The notes beneath the pieces are model-generated. The model saw only the letters and a list, made by a program, of their open reading frames with translations. It made no database searches and was not told the DNA's origin. From Stichopus chloronotus (lineage: Eukaryota > Echinodermata > Holothuroidea > Aspidochirotida > Stichopodidae): a stretch of 64,000 bases of DNA. Below are positions 32,286 through 44,087 of the stretch, piece by piece. The stretch covers positions 7,027,203 to 7,091,202 of the forward strand of contig CM037842.1 in NCBI GenBank assembly GCA_021234535.1, in the 5' to 3' direction. Both the position numbers and the translations under genes were made by a program. Positions within the stretch are counted from its first letter, which is position 1; each line of letters begins with the position of its first letter.

Positions 32286-32293
32286 GTTACATA

Positions 32294-33648
32294 CAGTAGT
32301 GGGGGGACATTAATTAAGAGACACACTAAGAATGATTAAAAAATAGGTCTATTTCTAAACAGGTTTCAAAAAAACTCAATTTTTGGTTAACAAATGAGGG
32401 GGAAAAAAACTACACCGAATTAAAGGTAGTCATTGAGTTGATATCAGTGAAGATTGCGGTGATTTTGAAGTATACAAACACACGACAATACTCACAATCA
32501 GCATAATTAATCAAGTTTCACATCCAATAGTTATATGAAAATTGTCAATTTTTTTGAATTTTTGACCGTTACTTGCTATGATTGTGTGCATGTGAATGTA
32601 CTAATGTGAAAATGTCGGAGGCTGGTCACAAAGTTTCAAAGAACAAATTTAATCGTTGGTTACTCACTCATTAGTGTTCCAACGTATGTAAAACTTTGGG
32701 ATCCTTTTAGTTTGACTGTTTGTTATTAGTATATGATGGAAACTTGACCGGTTTAGAAAAATTGAGTGAATTTCACAAAACAACTCAATGAGCCTCTTTA
32801 AATTTGAAATTAAATATGTGAATAAACATAAAATTAGGATGCGTAAGTTGGCAAAGAAGAAATCCTTGTCAGACTTGTGAAATAGTATTTAAAAGTGTTT
32901 CTGACGTGTGCGCGGGCAGGTCTCACATATGCTGAACTAAAAGATTGCCAGTGCGCAAGCACGGTTTGTATGGATACTTCAACCAACGCTTCTTTAGTCG
33001 AGGGTTAGAGGTCAATGATGATGGTAACCAATCATAAGTAGAACAACCCGTATGCAAAACATTGTCACCGGCAATTAGCCAATCCAGTAATTATTATGAA
33101 ATCTTTCCCTGTATCAGCATAGGTCTATACTCCACTCATTCTAAATTAGGTTTATGAATTTCATTATATCTGCTTCTGGAAGGGAAATACAATGTTGATA
33201 AATTAGCGTAAACACATGAGATCGGTCGCTTGCGCTACTGATATAGAGAAGTTTGTAATGAACCTAGTATATACAACAGAAGCATTATCACATTTACATT
33301 TTTGCAGAGAATTAATTCGAAATGTTTTTTTTAATTGTTTGTTGGAACTTGGAGGGCATTTTAATTGGTTAAGATGATTTGTCGAACAGAAGTACCACCA
33401 AGTGAAATCGATAGTTTTTCATGTCCTTGTTGACTGAAGAGAGATATATTCTCTTGTTTCTGTAAAACTTCTCGAACATAGTTCGCCAGAACATACGTAT
33501 ATGGGATGACATCTTTGGTCATACACACTTTTTCAAATTACTTGATCCGATCACATGCATATAAATGAAATGTACGGGATATACAAACTTCACAGTGGTC
33601 TTCAGGCTGTTAATCAGTACAATCAAATATTCCCAAAGCAAATATTAC
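32294..33648. other. Between the two hAT-like elements; nothing recognised
   Basis: AT-rich intergenic sequence without supported genes or repeats. Confidence 0.5.
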
Positions 33649-33656
33649 AATAACAT

Positions 33657-34400
33657 CAGTGGCGGCGCCAAAATGTCGGACTTGGGGAGGGCAAACTGAG
33701 GGCAGAGAAAAATGTTAGGAGGGGGCAAAGATTTTCTGGCCCAGAGTGAAACCGAGCGTGAAGCGCGAGGCCGTGCTGTTGGGGTCCAGGGGCCCGCCTT
33801 AGGGCCCGTGGAGGGGTCCAGGGCAAGACCCCGGTGGGGGTCATAGGGGGCGAAGCCCCCGGGAAGCTGTGAGGTTTTAGCATATCTCTGGGTGGAAAAT
33901 TAAGTCCCAAGAGAGGTATATTATTTATTTTTATATTATTTATTTTCCGGTTGACCGTACTCCAAGGTTCCCAACTTTTTTCTTTGGGAGTACCACCTCG
34001 CATTTACGTGATGCCACCGAGTACACACACACACATAGGCGACATACACTTCCACTCCAGTCACTTTATTCTATAAAAATGTGCAGTACTTACCATTATT
34101 CTTTGACAGTTCAATTCTCCTCGTAGCCACAGTTGAAGTGGCTACGGGCATTAAATAAAAACTGGCAGCCTGTGTGGCATAAATTAGGCATTTAATCAAT
34201 CATGGTTCCCCGGAAGCTGTTCTTATTCAGTCCAATGCCAATACATAGCTTTGTGATTAAATTAATTTTGGATGAGTACAAGATCTGATTGGGAAGGGTG
34301 AGAGCAACTGGGGGGGGGGGGGCAACTGGGGGCAAGGAAACGATCTGGGGGGGGCAAATGTCCCCGCATGCCCCCCCCCCCCCCGGTAGCGACGCCACTG
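33657..34400. mobile_element. Non-autonomous hAT-like element (744 bp)
   Basis: Left end CAGTGGCGGCGCC, right end GGTAGCGACGCCACTG, an imperfect inverted pair. It is flanked by a perfect 8-bp direct repeat AATAACAT (33649-33656 and 34401-34408). The internal GC-rich part (GGGTCCAGGGGCCCGCCTTA and GGGGCGAAGCCCCCGG) is about 80% like the element at 31672, so both belong to one family. No transposase is encoded. Confidence 0.9.
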
Positions 34401-34476
34401 AATAACATTATTCTCCGTGAATAATTCAAATTTATAATTTTAAAGACGGTTCACACTCTACAAACTGCTGGGTAAG

Positions 34477-34633
34477 GTATGTATGTATGTATGTATGTAT
34501 GTATGTATGTATGTATGTATGTATGTATGTATGTATGTATGTATGTATGTATGTATGTATGTATGTATGTATGTATGTATGTATGTATGTATGTATGTAT
34601 GTATGTATGTATGTATGTATGTATGTATGTATG
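34477..34633. repeat. (GTAT)n microsatellite, 157 bp
   Basis: An uninterrupted GTAT tetranucleotide run of about 39 units. It keeps all frames open on both strands, which explains several short apparent open frames. Confidence 0.98.
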
Positions 34634-36860
34634 CATTCAGCATTGTTAGTGGGCACCTAAGGTTGTGACATGGTCATTGCTGGGTAACCCAACGTTCAAG
34701 TTGGGTAATTTTTGTTCAGTCAGTTGGGCAACAGTCGAGTATGAGGAATATCTAACCAAATTATGAGTAGTTAAAGATTACCAAATTGTTTTTTTTTTTT
34801 TTTCAAACGTAGGAACTCAAAGAATGTATGCGTTGCAGATCGCTGGCGTAGATGTGTTTGTACGGGTGTGTGTGGGATGGGGGGGGGGGGTGGGACGCTG
34901 GGTTGGGGAGGTGTTAAGCATTCCTTCAGTTTTGTGATTATTTGTGGTTTCATGAAAGGTATATACAACTGGTAGACGGGTAAAAAGTTGAGAGGTACCA
35001 AGGATTGGAAATAACTGTCCAACGATTGCAACAGACGTGGCTGACTTATGACCCCCCATGACTTCACTAAGTGCAAAGATGGACGACATTTCAAACCATT
35101 GACTGTTATGTGATGAGCCATTTATAACCATGAATTATTATAGGGGTGTGGTTCTTCAAATGCATAGAAGTTTCACCGAGAAATGAATCAGGGCTCAACA
35201 GTTATTGTGACATGCTAAAAGTTTACTAATTTCCCTATATTTACAATAAATTATTTAAAATTCTTAATCATCTAACATTTGCTGTTGAATATTTCTCATG
35301 TAAAAAATACTCTTCTTCGGGGGCGGGGGGTGGACTCACTACTGAAAAAGAGACGTTTATTACCATCAGTATCAATTGAAGTGAGAGAATGGGAATCTGC
35401 ATCTAAGTATTCTTTACTATGATGTTGGTTCTCCTTGGAGGAACCTCCCAAAAACTGAACTGCTCCCCATCTCCGTACTTTACAGTCTTATAATTATCAG
35501 CTACCTGTACTACCTGTCGGCTCTTACCGTATTCTGCTTGCTGATCGGTATTCCCAAATTGTTTGACATTCTTGACACCGAAGTTTACGTGTTTATTGCT
35601 GAACTTTCCGAAATGAGTATACTCAGCGGCACAATCCTACATCATATAAAGACCTATCTGTTTTCACGCATGTATATCAACTCGATGGACTCTCAGTCAA
35701 ACTTCTCTCGTCTAAATTAAGGAATACTCTACAAATTAGGCTATGCATTTTTAAGTATAATATCACATGTAACCTAGATTTCTTGTTTGTTCTAAATACA
35801 AGTCAACGTTAGTAAGACCTCAGTCTAAAGTTACAATCGCATGTGTACTGCTGTCACTTAAAAAAAAAGGTTTCACCAAGCAAGATGAAAAAGTTTAAAT
35901 AATTATTTAAAAGTTGGTAATTCTGGATTATGGATTTTAAATGCTGCACCAACCATTTTTCATATACCGTTGATCAACCACTCGTGCGCAAAAGGGGGAG
36001 TGTGGGGGAACCACTTCCCATAAGACCCCCACCTCGGGATGAGCATCACTCATGATCAATATGGTTGACAGAGGTTTTTCTTTTGTAAGTACTGTGCACC
36101 GATTTCTAACTGTTTATTCTGATGTACCCTAGATAAGGTTAAAGGAAGGGAATACTTCACCTAGCAGGGTAAGAAGTTAAGAATTTGTTTTGGGAGAGCT
36201 ATTTATAATATTTCAGTATATCTCTAGCCAGTAACATCATCATCCCTGTTAACAGTATAGAACTACAGCACACGCTAGTGCTTGCAAGAGTACATAATGT
36301 TAGGTACGATGGGGCCAGACTTGTATTCCACATGCACTGTTAAATGCCCCGCCACCAATACATACAAAGGTTGCTGGTTCATGCAGCACATTACAGTACA
36401 ACGTTTTGAGCACATTAAACCATCACAATAATTGCGAACCGTGCAGGTCATGTGACTCATTTGTAAACAAACGATGCACGACAGAAACTAATAGACCTTG
36501 CTGCCCTTGCATAAATACCATTTTCTATTGTTACCAACCGGTTGATCTCTATTGCAATTTACTGTCCTACGGTCTTTGCACGTATTTGACTTTCCTTCAG
36601 CTAAGTCATTCACCGATCGTACTTAAAGAGATCATGGCACAAAAGTCAAAGGAGACTGTGTTCTTTCTTTTTACATACTGGAAAAAATTAGCATCCAAAA
36701 CTGTTGATGGTTTCCTTATGACGTCACTCAATGTAATGTATAATCAAACTTTTGAATTTTCTCAGTCGGAATTTCCCAACTGAGAAACTGTTTCTTCAAC
36801 TCGAGTGACGACGTCTCTTTAATCATACTCCATAGTGGCAAATTGTATGTGGCACTAACA
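34634..36860. other. Intergenic; no supported gene
   Basis: Contains T and G homopolymers (34789-34803, 34880-34892). An open frame at 36406-36783 begins with a cysteine-rich stretch and is discussed as a finding; it lacks splice, promoter or homology support. Confidence 0.5.
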
Positions 36861-36869
36861 GAGTATCAT

Positions 36870-37880
36870 TTGAACACTGAAATCATCAACACTGTACACG
36901 CAGGGAGCTGTTATTCCTAAATGACAACTCTCCGGTACTAGAGAAGTTGGAAGAGTACTTCGTACTAGGTTTGGGGTTTTCAATGAAGAGAGTCATCGGG
37001 CCAACATTGGATTTTGAAAAAAAACCTCCAGAAAACAACATACAGATCATTAACCAAACATCATTACGGCATGAGATACACCCTATATATTTTTTTCTAC
37101 GGACGGGTGATTTCAGCAAATGGACCTTGGGGGGCCAATCTTGAGTCATGTACCCCAAATTTCCGCACGTAACTTAATACGATGGAGCTAAAAGACTTTC
37201 ATAAATCAAACTATCAAGGTTGCACACATGTATGAAAATCTGAAGAAGAGAAACATGGACAATTTTGTTAAGTCGGACGTTGGACCCACATTTAACCTTA
37301 GACCACAAACAGATCACTAACCAAGTATCATTATGACAGGAAATGAACAACGTTTAACTTCATTTAGAGGAAACTTAAGAGTTAAGCTTTTTAAAGTATC
37401 TGACAAGGTGACCCTGGGGTCCATCATAAACTTTGGATTCCGAATTCCTTATCCAACTGAAGGTGCAACTTGCTGAGCATTATTATAACAAATCATCAAC
37501 ATTGTAACAGAAAATCTGTAGGAGGAGAGGCATTTTGTCGAATTTCATAATATGGGCCAAAGGGCCGACTGGAACCTTAAACCAAAACTTCCGGTATACC
37601 ATAAGCAAATCACTCATTAAATATCATTATGGCAGTCGTCAGATTTGTTCAACATTATTTAGAGGGGACATAATAGTAACCAAAATCGCCTCTACTAGAG
37701 TATGATTATAACAAATCATTAATACTGTATAGGAGAATCGGTAGGAGGAGAGTTATGTAAACGAATTTGTAAAATGGGCCATAGGGTCCACATAGGCACC
37801 TTGGGCCAAAGATTCCTAAACACACCGAAGGTACCATTAACTCTGTATCATTATGACAAACCATTAGCGGCTGATCCACT
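36870..37880. repeat. Degenerate ~170-220 bp tandem repeat
   Basis: Four to five worn copies with recurring pieces: ATCATTATGACA, AAATCATTAA-ACTGTA, GTAGGAGGAGAG, AATTTGTAAAATGGGCCA and GGGCCGACTGGAACCTTA. Order is kept but spacing drifts. Confidence 0.6.
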
Positions 37881-40506
37881 CTGTACAGACACATTGTATG
37901 GATGTTCAAACAATCTGCATTTTGAATAACTGTAGAGAGATTTTGCAATCGGGGACTCCCGATTGTGAAATTAAAACTTGGAACCCGACGTTTTTGTCTT
38001 CGTGTCATGGCCTCGTCTGGCTGTTATATCCTGTTTACATTAAAGAATGTTGATTGCCTGCCAGCGTGAAAAAGGTATTGCGTTTTCGATTTTGAAAGCA
38101 CACGTACAGTGAGTAATATCAAAAGGGTAGTATTGTCCTACTGTATGTATAGCCTACTTCAAATATAAGCAGTACCATGCTCTCGAGAATACCAAATGGT
38201 GTATTAAATTTTCATTTGTTTTCAAAATGCAACTTTCTTCCCCAAGCTTAGTGGCTTGTTTTTCTTGAAACGGTGACTTTTAAGAGTAACTGCATATTGA
38301 TGGGTCTTATGAGGATCAAGTAGGTTGCCCAAGGGTATGATCATGTGAATGAACACGGCATGTTACAATATTATCTAATGATTATTCTTTAATTTGGGAA
38401 TACAGAACCAAATCTTTTACTCGCGATTACAGATTCGTATCAACTGATTATCATTGTAACGGGGGGGGGGGGTCAATCCAAATTGAAATGTTGAGGGAGA
38501 TGGGGGTACGTTTGACTAACTGACAAGTTTGAATGACTAAAGCTGGCCCTGCAGGGTTATAAGCACTGCACGTTTTGATGGCCTTCGGTAGGGACAGGGT
38601 CAATAGGATTTCCCCCGGGGTCGAGTGTAACATCCGTTAACGGGATCAGAAGAAAAACTCAGGAATCTCTGAGGTATTTTCATAATTGTGAGCATTTGAA
38701 TGAAAAATTCTGTACCTTTGAATGGTATTGAAATGGGAGCAAAAACTGCAGACATTGCATATGTTAAGACAAATGGTAATTTTGATGATTGACAGGTGGA
38801 GTCCCCAGGGTCTAGTGATTGAAGGCACAAATTGTCAAAGTCTATCAAAGGATAATTCGGGGACGCCTAGCCAGGGATTTTAACCGAGAACGGAAGCTGG
38901 CCCGAGGACATGTGTAAAAGATCTATTTAAGACGATTTAAGCGATACAAGAACATTCGTTTGCTTTTCGAACTTCCCAGATGACCGGAGTTGGCACTTTC
39001 CTGGCGTCCTACGTTGCATATAGGCCTAACCAGCCAAGTTGAAATAGGGATATCATGTCTGCAATTACTAATTTCATGTTTCCATAACAACCTATCAACA
39101 ATTGTACTGTAAATACATATTAGGTGGGGGTTGAGGTGATACAAGAATCGTAATGAATAACGCATTTCATTTTCTTTGAGTATTTTGCAAATATTTGGGG
39201 CTAAGCACATAGGCGTAGAGACTCCTGAAACTTGTTTCGTGGGGGGGGGGGGGGGAGATTTTTGCCCGAATTTTGTTGTTACGAATTAATGAGGATTACC
39301 ATCTACGCAGACTTGGCACATATACGGAAAATAGTAATACATATATGGAAATTTCCAGCAAAACAGTCTCATGGAGAGTGGTTCAAAACTCTTTCTCTTA
39401 TGCTCTTGTGAACATTTCCCCCATATGGCAGCCTATAGCCTAAAAGTACCAGGTTTGTACTGTCCAAAGTAAGTTTTCATTCTAATTAAGTGATTGTATA
39501 TATATTTCAACGACGTTAGAAAATCTAATCCATGTCTTGCAATGTACAGATTATGAGAGAGAGAGCGGTCTTGAGTCACTGGCGTAGCTAGCATTTTTCC
39601 TCCAGGGGGAAGGGGGGGGGGAACGATGCGGTGAGGAGCAAAGATGTAAATTCCCCCAAAATTGCTTCAGGTTACATGGGTCTGGCTGACTTTAAAAGTG
39701 GAGGAGGAGGGGTGGTATATGGCGGGGGCATAAGCTAGTCTAGAGACTATATGTGGGTATCAAGTTATGATGTGATGAATGATGACTGATTGTCTTCCTG
39801 GTAAGATAGTCTAAGGGATTAGGGTGCCCCCTCTCCTTTTGAAAAGCTTTGATTTTAGGGTGGACTAGAATCCAAATGGTGTTATACTTGATGCTAGATT
39901 CGGACTGACTATATCTCCAGAAACTAAATTGGATGGCAATTTGTCATTAAAAGTGTGTGTGTGTGGGGGGGGGGGGGGGGACATCGAACCCAAAAGTTTT
40001 GATAAAGGGGAGTACGCTAGGGGTGAAAGGAACTGAAAAAATTGGTATGTGTGTGTGTGGGGGGGGGGAGTTCCCACAGGAATTCTAAGCGAGAGGCCGG
40101 TCTCAGTTGGAGAGGGGGTACAAGAAAGGTTTTGGCTTTGCGAACCCACCTGATGGTCGGAAACAGCACTTCCGGGTTTTCTAAGCTGCATGTACCCAGC
40201 CTTAAAATAAAGATCTCGTATCCACAGGTGAAGTATCCGTTTTGAGACCCCCCTCGGGTAGCTGAGTATGATTATTCAGAATGACAGCGCCATTGCACGG
40301 TGCGGTTTTGAAAATCTTGGTAAGCCATATCCGAAATCCTGTCCCGTCATCCCAAACTGAGCTATGATGTTGACATGATCTTGGTCCAACAGGATTTCGG
40401 ATAGGATAGTCGGACTTGCTAAACACACTTGGTCGACTACACACTGATATTTGGTCCAACACCACGAAATTACTCAGAGAGGCAAAGCTTAGTAGTCTTT
40501 CATGCT
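37881..40506. other. Intergenic with G-tract-ended repeats; no gene
   Basis: Contains several GGCGTAGC-type sequences next to long G runs (38461, 39241, 39611, 39966, 40061), probably ends of TIR elements of the kinds seen elsewhere here. No coding exon is supported. Confidence 0.5.
40080..40230. repeat. Dispersed repeat family, copy A
   Basis: Shares GTACAAGAAA-TTTTGG-TTTGC, ACCC-CCTGATGG-CGGAAA and AGCTGCATG-ACCCA-CCTT with 40818-40945. A shorter inverse copy lies at 52995-53085. The function is unknown. Confidence 0.7.
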
Positions 40507-41755
40507 CAGGCCCGTAGCCAGCCCACGTGGGGGGTGGGTCTTTTTTCCAAGATGTGGACCTTTTTCCAAATATGGAAGCCCCTCTCGCGTGTCGTAAGCA
40601 TGTAGTTGCTAGGGGCTCCGGGCCGGTGCTGCTTTCTCCGGAAAATGTTAAATCTGCAGATCTGCAATCTGGAGCATTTTAGAAGACTACAAAAGACCTT
40701 CCGTCGTGAACAATTTAGATAAATAGTAGATACAGGGGCGTAGTCAGGAATATGCCAAGAGGGAGGGGGGGGGGATGTGAACTCGTAAAGACTACCTTAG
40801 CGGAGCGCCACCATCGGTTGGTGCTGAGCGTACAAGAAAATTTTGGGTTTTGCAAACCCCCAGATGGCCGGAAATACCCTTCCAAGTCTTTTCAGCTGCA
40901 TGAACCCAACCTTGAAATATAGATCTCATGTCTACAATTTCTCAATTACTGAGAAAACAATTAGTCTGTGAAAGATGATGCAATGCCGAGATGAGCATTC
41001 AAAGAAACGTTTGGCTCTACAAACCACTCAGATAATAGAAAACTGCCCTTGCTGGGTGTTTAACATGCGTACATACATGCTCCCACCCCTGCATTCCACC
41101 CCAGCCTTGGTAGGCCTGCCGTATAAATTGAGGGAATTACTGTTTAGCGATATCACGGGGAAAAAAGCGAAAATGAGATCGAGCAGGGTCGCCCTACTTT
41201 CCCTTGCTATGCCTATGCTCGTGGGTGTTTCTGGCGAAGTCCTAAAATAAATACCACAATACGGCCAAGGGGGGGGGGGGGGGCGATCGCCTCCTTCGCC
41301 CCTCCTTGGCTACGCGCCTGATCAGTCTCGGAACCGGTCACACCACCACGACCACAGCAGACGCCGTGGGTGGTCGCCGTCGTGTCACAGGTTGTCATGG
41401 CAGTGTGTCAAGGGCTTTGTATTGTATCTGGTTCAATGATATCCACTTCCACAATGATATAACCATGCATGCGTGTTTTTGAGCTTATTATCTCATCACT
41501 CCACATAGTATAGTGACGAGATATGATGGTCAGCTTGGGCCTGTATACATTTTATGACAAAAGAAGAAAGGTTTTATCTTCCTGCTACTGTAAAAGTGCA
41601 CGGAAATTCGGCCTCAATATGTCAAGATAAAAAAATATTTCATAGCTGACCCTTCAAACACAGGGCTGGAAAAATGGACCTCCCTCAAGCAGGGGTGGGT
41701 CGTTCCAACGCTCCGACACCCCCCCCCCCCCCCCCCCCGGCTACGGGCCTGATGC
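40507..41755. mobile_element. Possible TIR DNA element with nested repeats
   Basis: CAGGCCCGTAGCC near 40509 and its exact inverse GGCTACGGGCCTG near 41739 enclose about 1.24 kb; each end is flanked by ATGCT. Inside are a second pair of similar ends (CAGGGGCGTAGTCAGG near 40734 and GGCTACGCGCCTGATC near 41307), G and C homopolymers, and a copy of the dispersed family (40818-40945). No transposase is seen. Confidence 0.5.
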
Positions 41756-43943
41756 TGATAGATAACTTCAGAGTAAGATGAATCGTGCTGAAGCAGCAGC
41801 ACCGGCAGCAATAGTACTATTTCTGTCGATAATTGCAATCGAAGATGTTTTCCATGACCCATATTTCGGGTTTCTTGTTGTGCAGCTGACGTCACACAAA
41901 GAGTGATAGCCAGTGTACATAGCTCAATCCATGGTTGTATAGTTCCACTCACAAAGCTATATGATCCCAATGCACTCACAGATTGTAATCAAACCAGCCT
42001 GAGACCGTTCATATTTCACCTCCTGCAGCGAGGAGGAATTTCTGTGGAACGCGACTCAGGCTGGACATGCTTCATGCCTCAGTCATGCACACAGTCTGGG
42101 GAAATATGTTGTATTGAAATACGAATTATGCATGGATATGTCTTGCAATTACGTATTGTAAGGGAAGTCTGAAAAATGTGATAGTGTCTTACCCCAAATT
42201 TCTCAAATTTTCCATGTCCTCTTTTGTTTTTTGCCAGCGATGCAAGTTGCCCCCCCCCCTCCCCCAGTAGCTATGCCACTGGTCTCAGTAGTAATTTAAT
42301 TTGAAATGATGGAAACAATTTGGGATCCATTTTAGACAAATTACACAAAGTAACTCAGGCCTTGTTCACGAACATTTCTATACGATAAAAACCCCATCAA
42401 CAACAACAACAACAAAAAAAAAAAAGACCCTAGCCTAAGCAATATCGTACACCTCATTTTTTAGTATCTATTCTTTTACTGGAATTGGCAAAATTGGAGA
42501 TGTTGCAACATTCTAAGGAGAACTTAATTAGTTACCTGACCTCACCCAGAAGGTTAATAATATCAGCGATTTTGACTTCACGTCAAAGTCTATTTACAAA
42601 TGAGCCCGGTTTCGATCCAGTCGGTAACATAACTTTTAACACTTGGAGTCATTACACTGTATGTGAAAAGACACTCGATCTTGTGCGTCTACACATTAGT
42701 TTAAATTCAAGAAAACAATACGGCAAAATTGGTCAAAAGTCAATTACCATGTTGTAACTGATATTCCTTGTTTTTTGTTTTTAAATATCAACAATGTCAA
42801 CCATCTTTTAAAATATCTCTGTGTTACGTTTTGCTATAAAAACAAACGAAAAAATTACATTACTGTCAGTTCTGTTTGATGAACTAGATAGACAGTACAA
42901 GGAAGATTGAAGCTAAGTTTCAGATTATAGTCAATCTTATTGGTCATGGCTAACTTATTCTCTTTTATCAGCTGTTGAATATTATTACCTCCCTCTAAAA
43001 AGAAGAAAAGAAAAGGAGAGGAGAGGATAGGATAGGAGTAATAATAAGAGACACAATGAAGATCCTACTCCTCTTACTGCTATAAACTTTTAAGAAAACT
43101 TTTTTTTTTCAGATAAAAGTTTATTTTCAGTCTTTTTGTAAATGATGCTAACAAATTATACATCTAAAGGAATTAAATTGCTGATATATCCCGCAGAGTA
43201 CTAAGTTAAAAAGAGTTTCTCTCGTAAATCGATTTTTCAATAATTTGCAGGAAGCGGTAGGTTTGCTTCACTATGATGTACTTTTTGTTTTTATGAGGTG
43301 TGGGGTCGGTCCCTGTAAGTATCCCTCACTTTCACATTGTTCTTATTTCATCCCAATGTAATTTTATTTGGTATTATAACTATTGAAGAATTAAGACTTC
43401 TGGTACACTCTAAAAAATATATTTGATTCGATTTTTTTAGGCTAAAATATCATACCAGTGGTGTTCTTTTTAGGATTCAGTTCCAAAGCATTACCATTTT
43501 TGCACTCCGGTCCGATAAAAGTTCTTTTCGAGATCACGATTGATTGACTCTCCATTTAGCGTAAGTATTCGTCAACAACGCCTCTCATGAATGATTGCCA
43601 ACTTTGGACTCTTTTCGGCTTTATTTGGCGAAATTTAAAATAAAAATCTATCTGGATTGAATCTGATTACGTGTGGGTGTGACCTGCTCTTTAGACTCCT
43701 CCCATAATCATGGTCAATGTGGCGTTTTAAACAACCCAATTCTTTTTTTTTCAAGATATTTACATGGTAAGTTTGATCATTCGAGATTTTACACCTGTAC
43801 AAAGAAACAGCATTAGTGCAGCGAATTGAATGGAATGTCACACACTTGTCTGCGTTCATCATGGTAACCTTGGTATAACGAATAACGTATAAGAATCAAC
43901 ACCGCTGATGGAAAGAAATCAAACCACGAAAACACTCCACTAG
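41756..43943. other. Upstream of the NACHT gene; first exons expected but not recognised
   Basis: A signal-peptide exon and the first half of the Ig fold should precede 43944. One exon-like segment (43250-43316, acceptor TTTGCAG, donor GTAAGT) has a single open frame but no family resemblance. A GGTAGCTATGCCACTG-like repeat end lies near 42270. Confidence 0.4.
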
Positions 43944-44087
43944 TCTAATAAGCTTGACATCACACCGGAAGGTGACATTATGATCTTTGACACAGGTGAT
44001 GAAGATGAAGGAGACTACACCCTGGTGGTAGAATATATTGATGGAACCAACCAAGAAGAAATGATCTCAGTCCAGTCCATCTACAGG
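43944..44087 (+). CDS. Ig-like domain exon (C-terminal half)
   Basis: Acceptor CCACTAG before 43944, donor GTATCG after 44087. It reads KLDITPEGDIMIFDTGDEDE then GDYTLVVEYIDG. The D-E-G-D-Y turn before strand F is characteristic of Ig V/I-set domains, but the cysteine usually two residues after the tyrosine is Leu here. The exon encoding the front half was not found. Confidence 0.65.

Noticed and set aside
34432..34668. Several open frames encoding repeats of HTYI or CMYV
   Set aside because: They come from the (GTAT)n microsatellite, which has no stops in any frame.
42485..42757. A 90-codon plus-strand frame upstream of the NACHT gene
   Set aside because: It shows no Ig fold pattern, signal peptide or splice sites fitting the gene.
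43250..43316. An exon-like segment with acceptor TTTGCAG and donor GTAAGT
   Set aside because: One open frame (EAVGLLHYDVLFVFMRC) but no Ig-like or signal-peptide character, so not listed as an exon.
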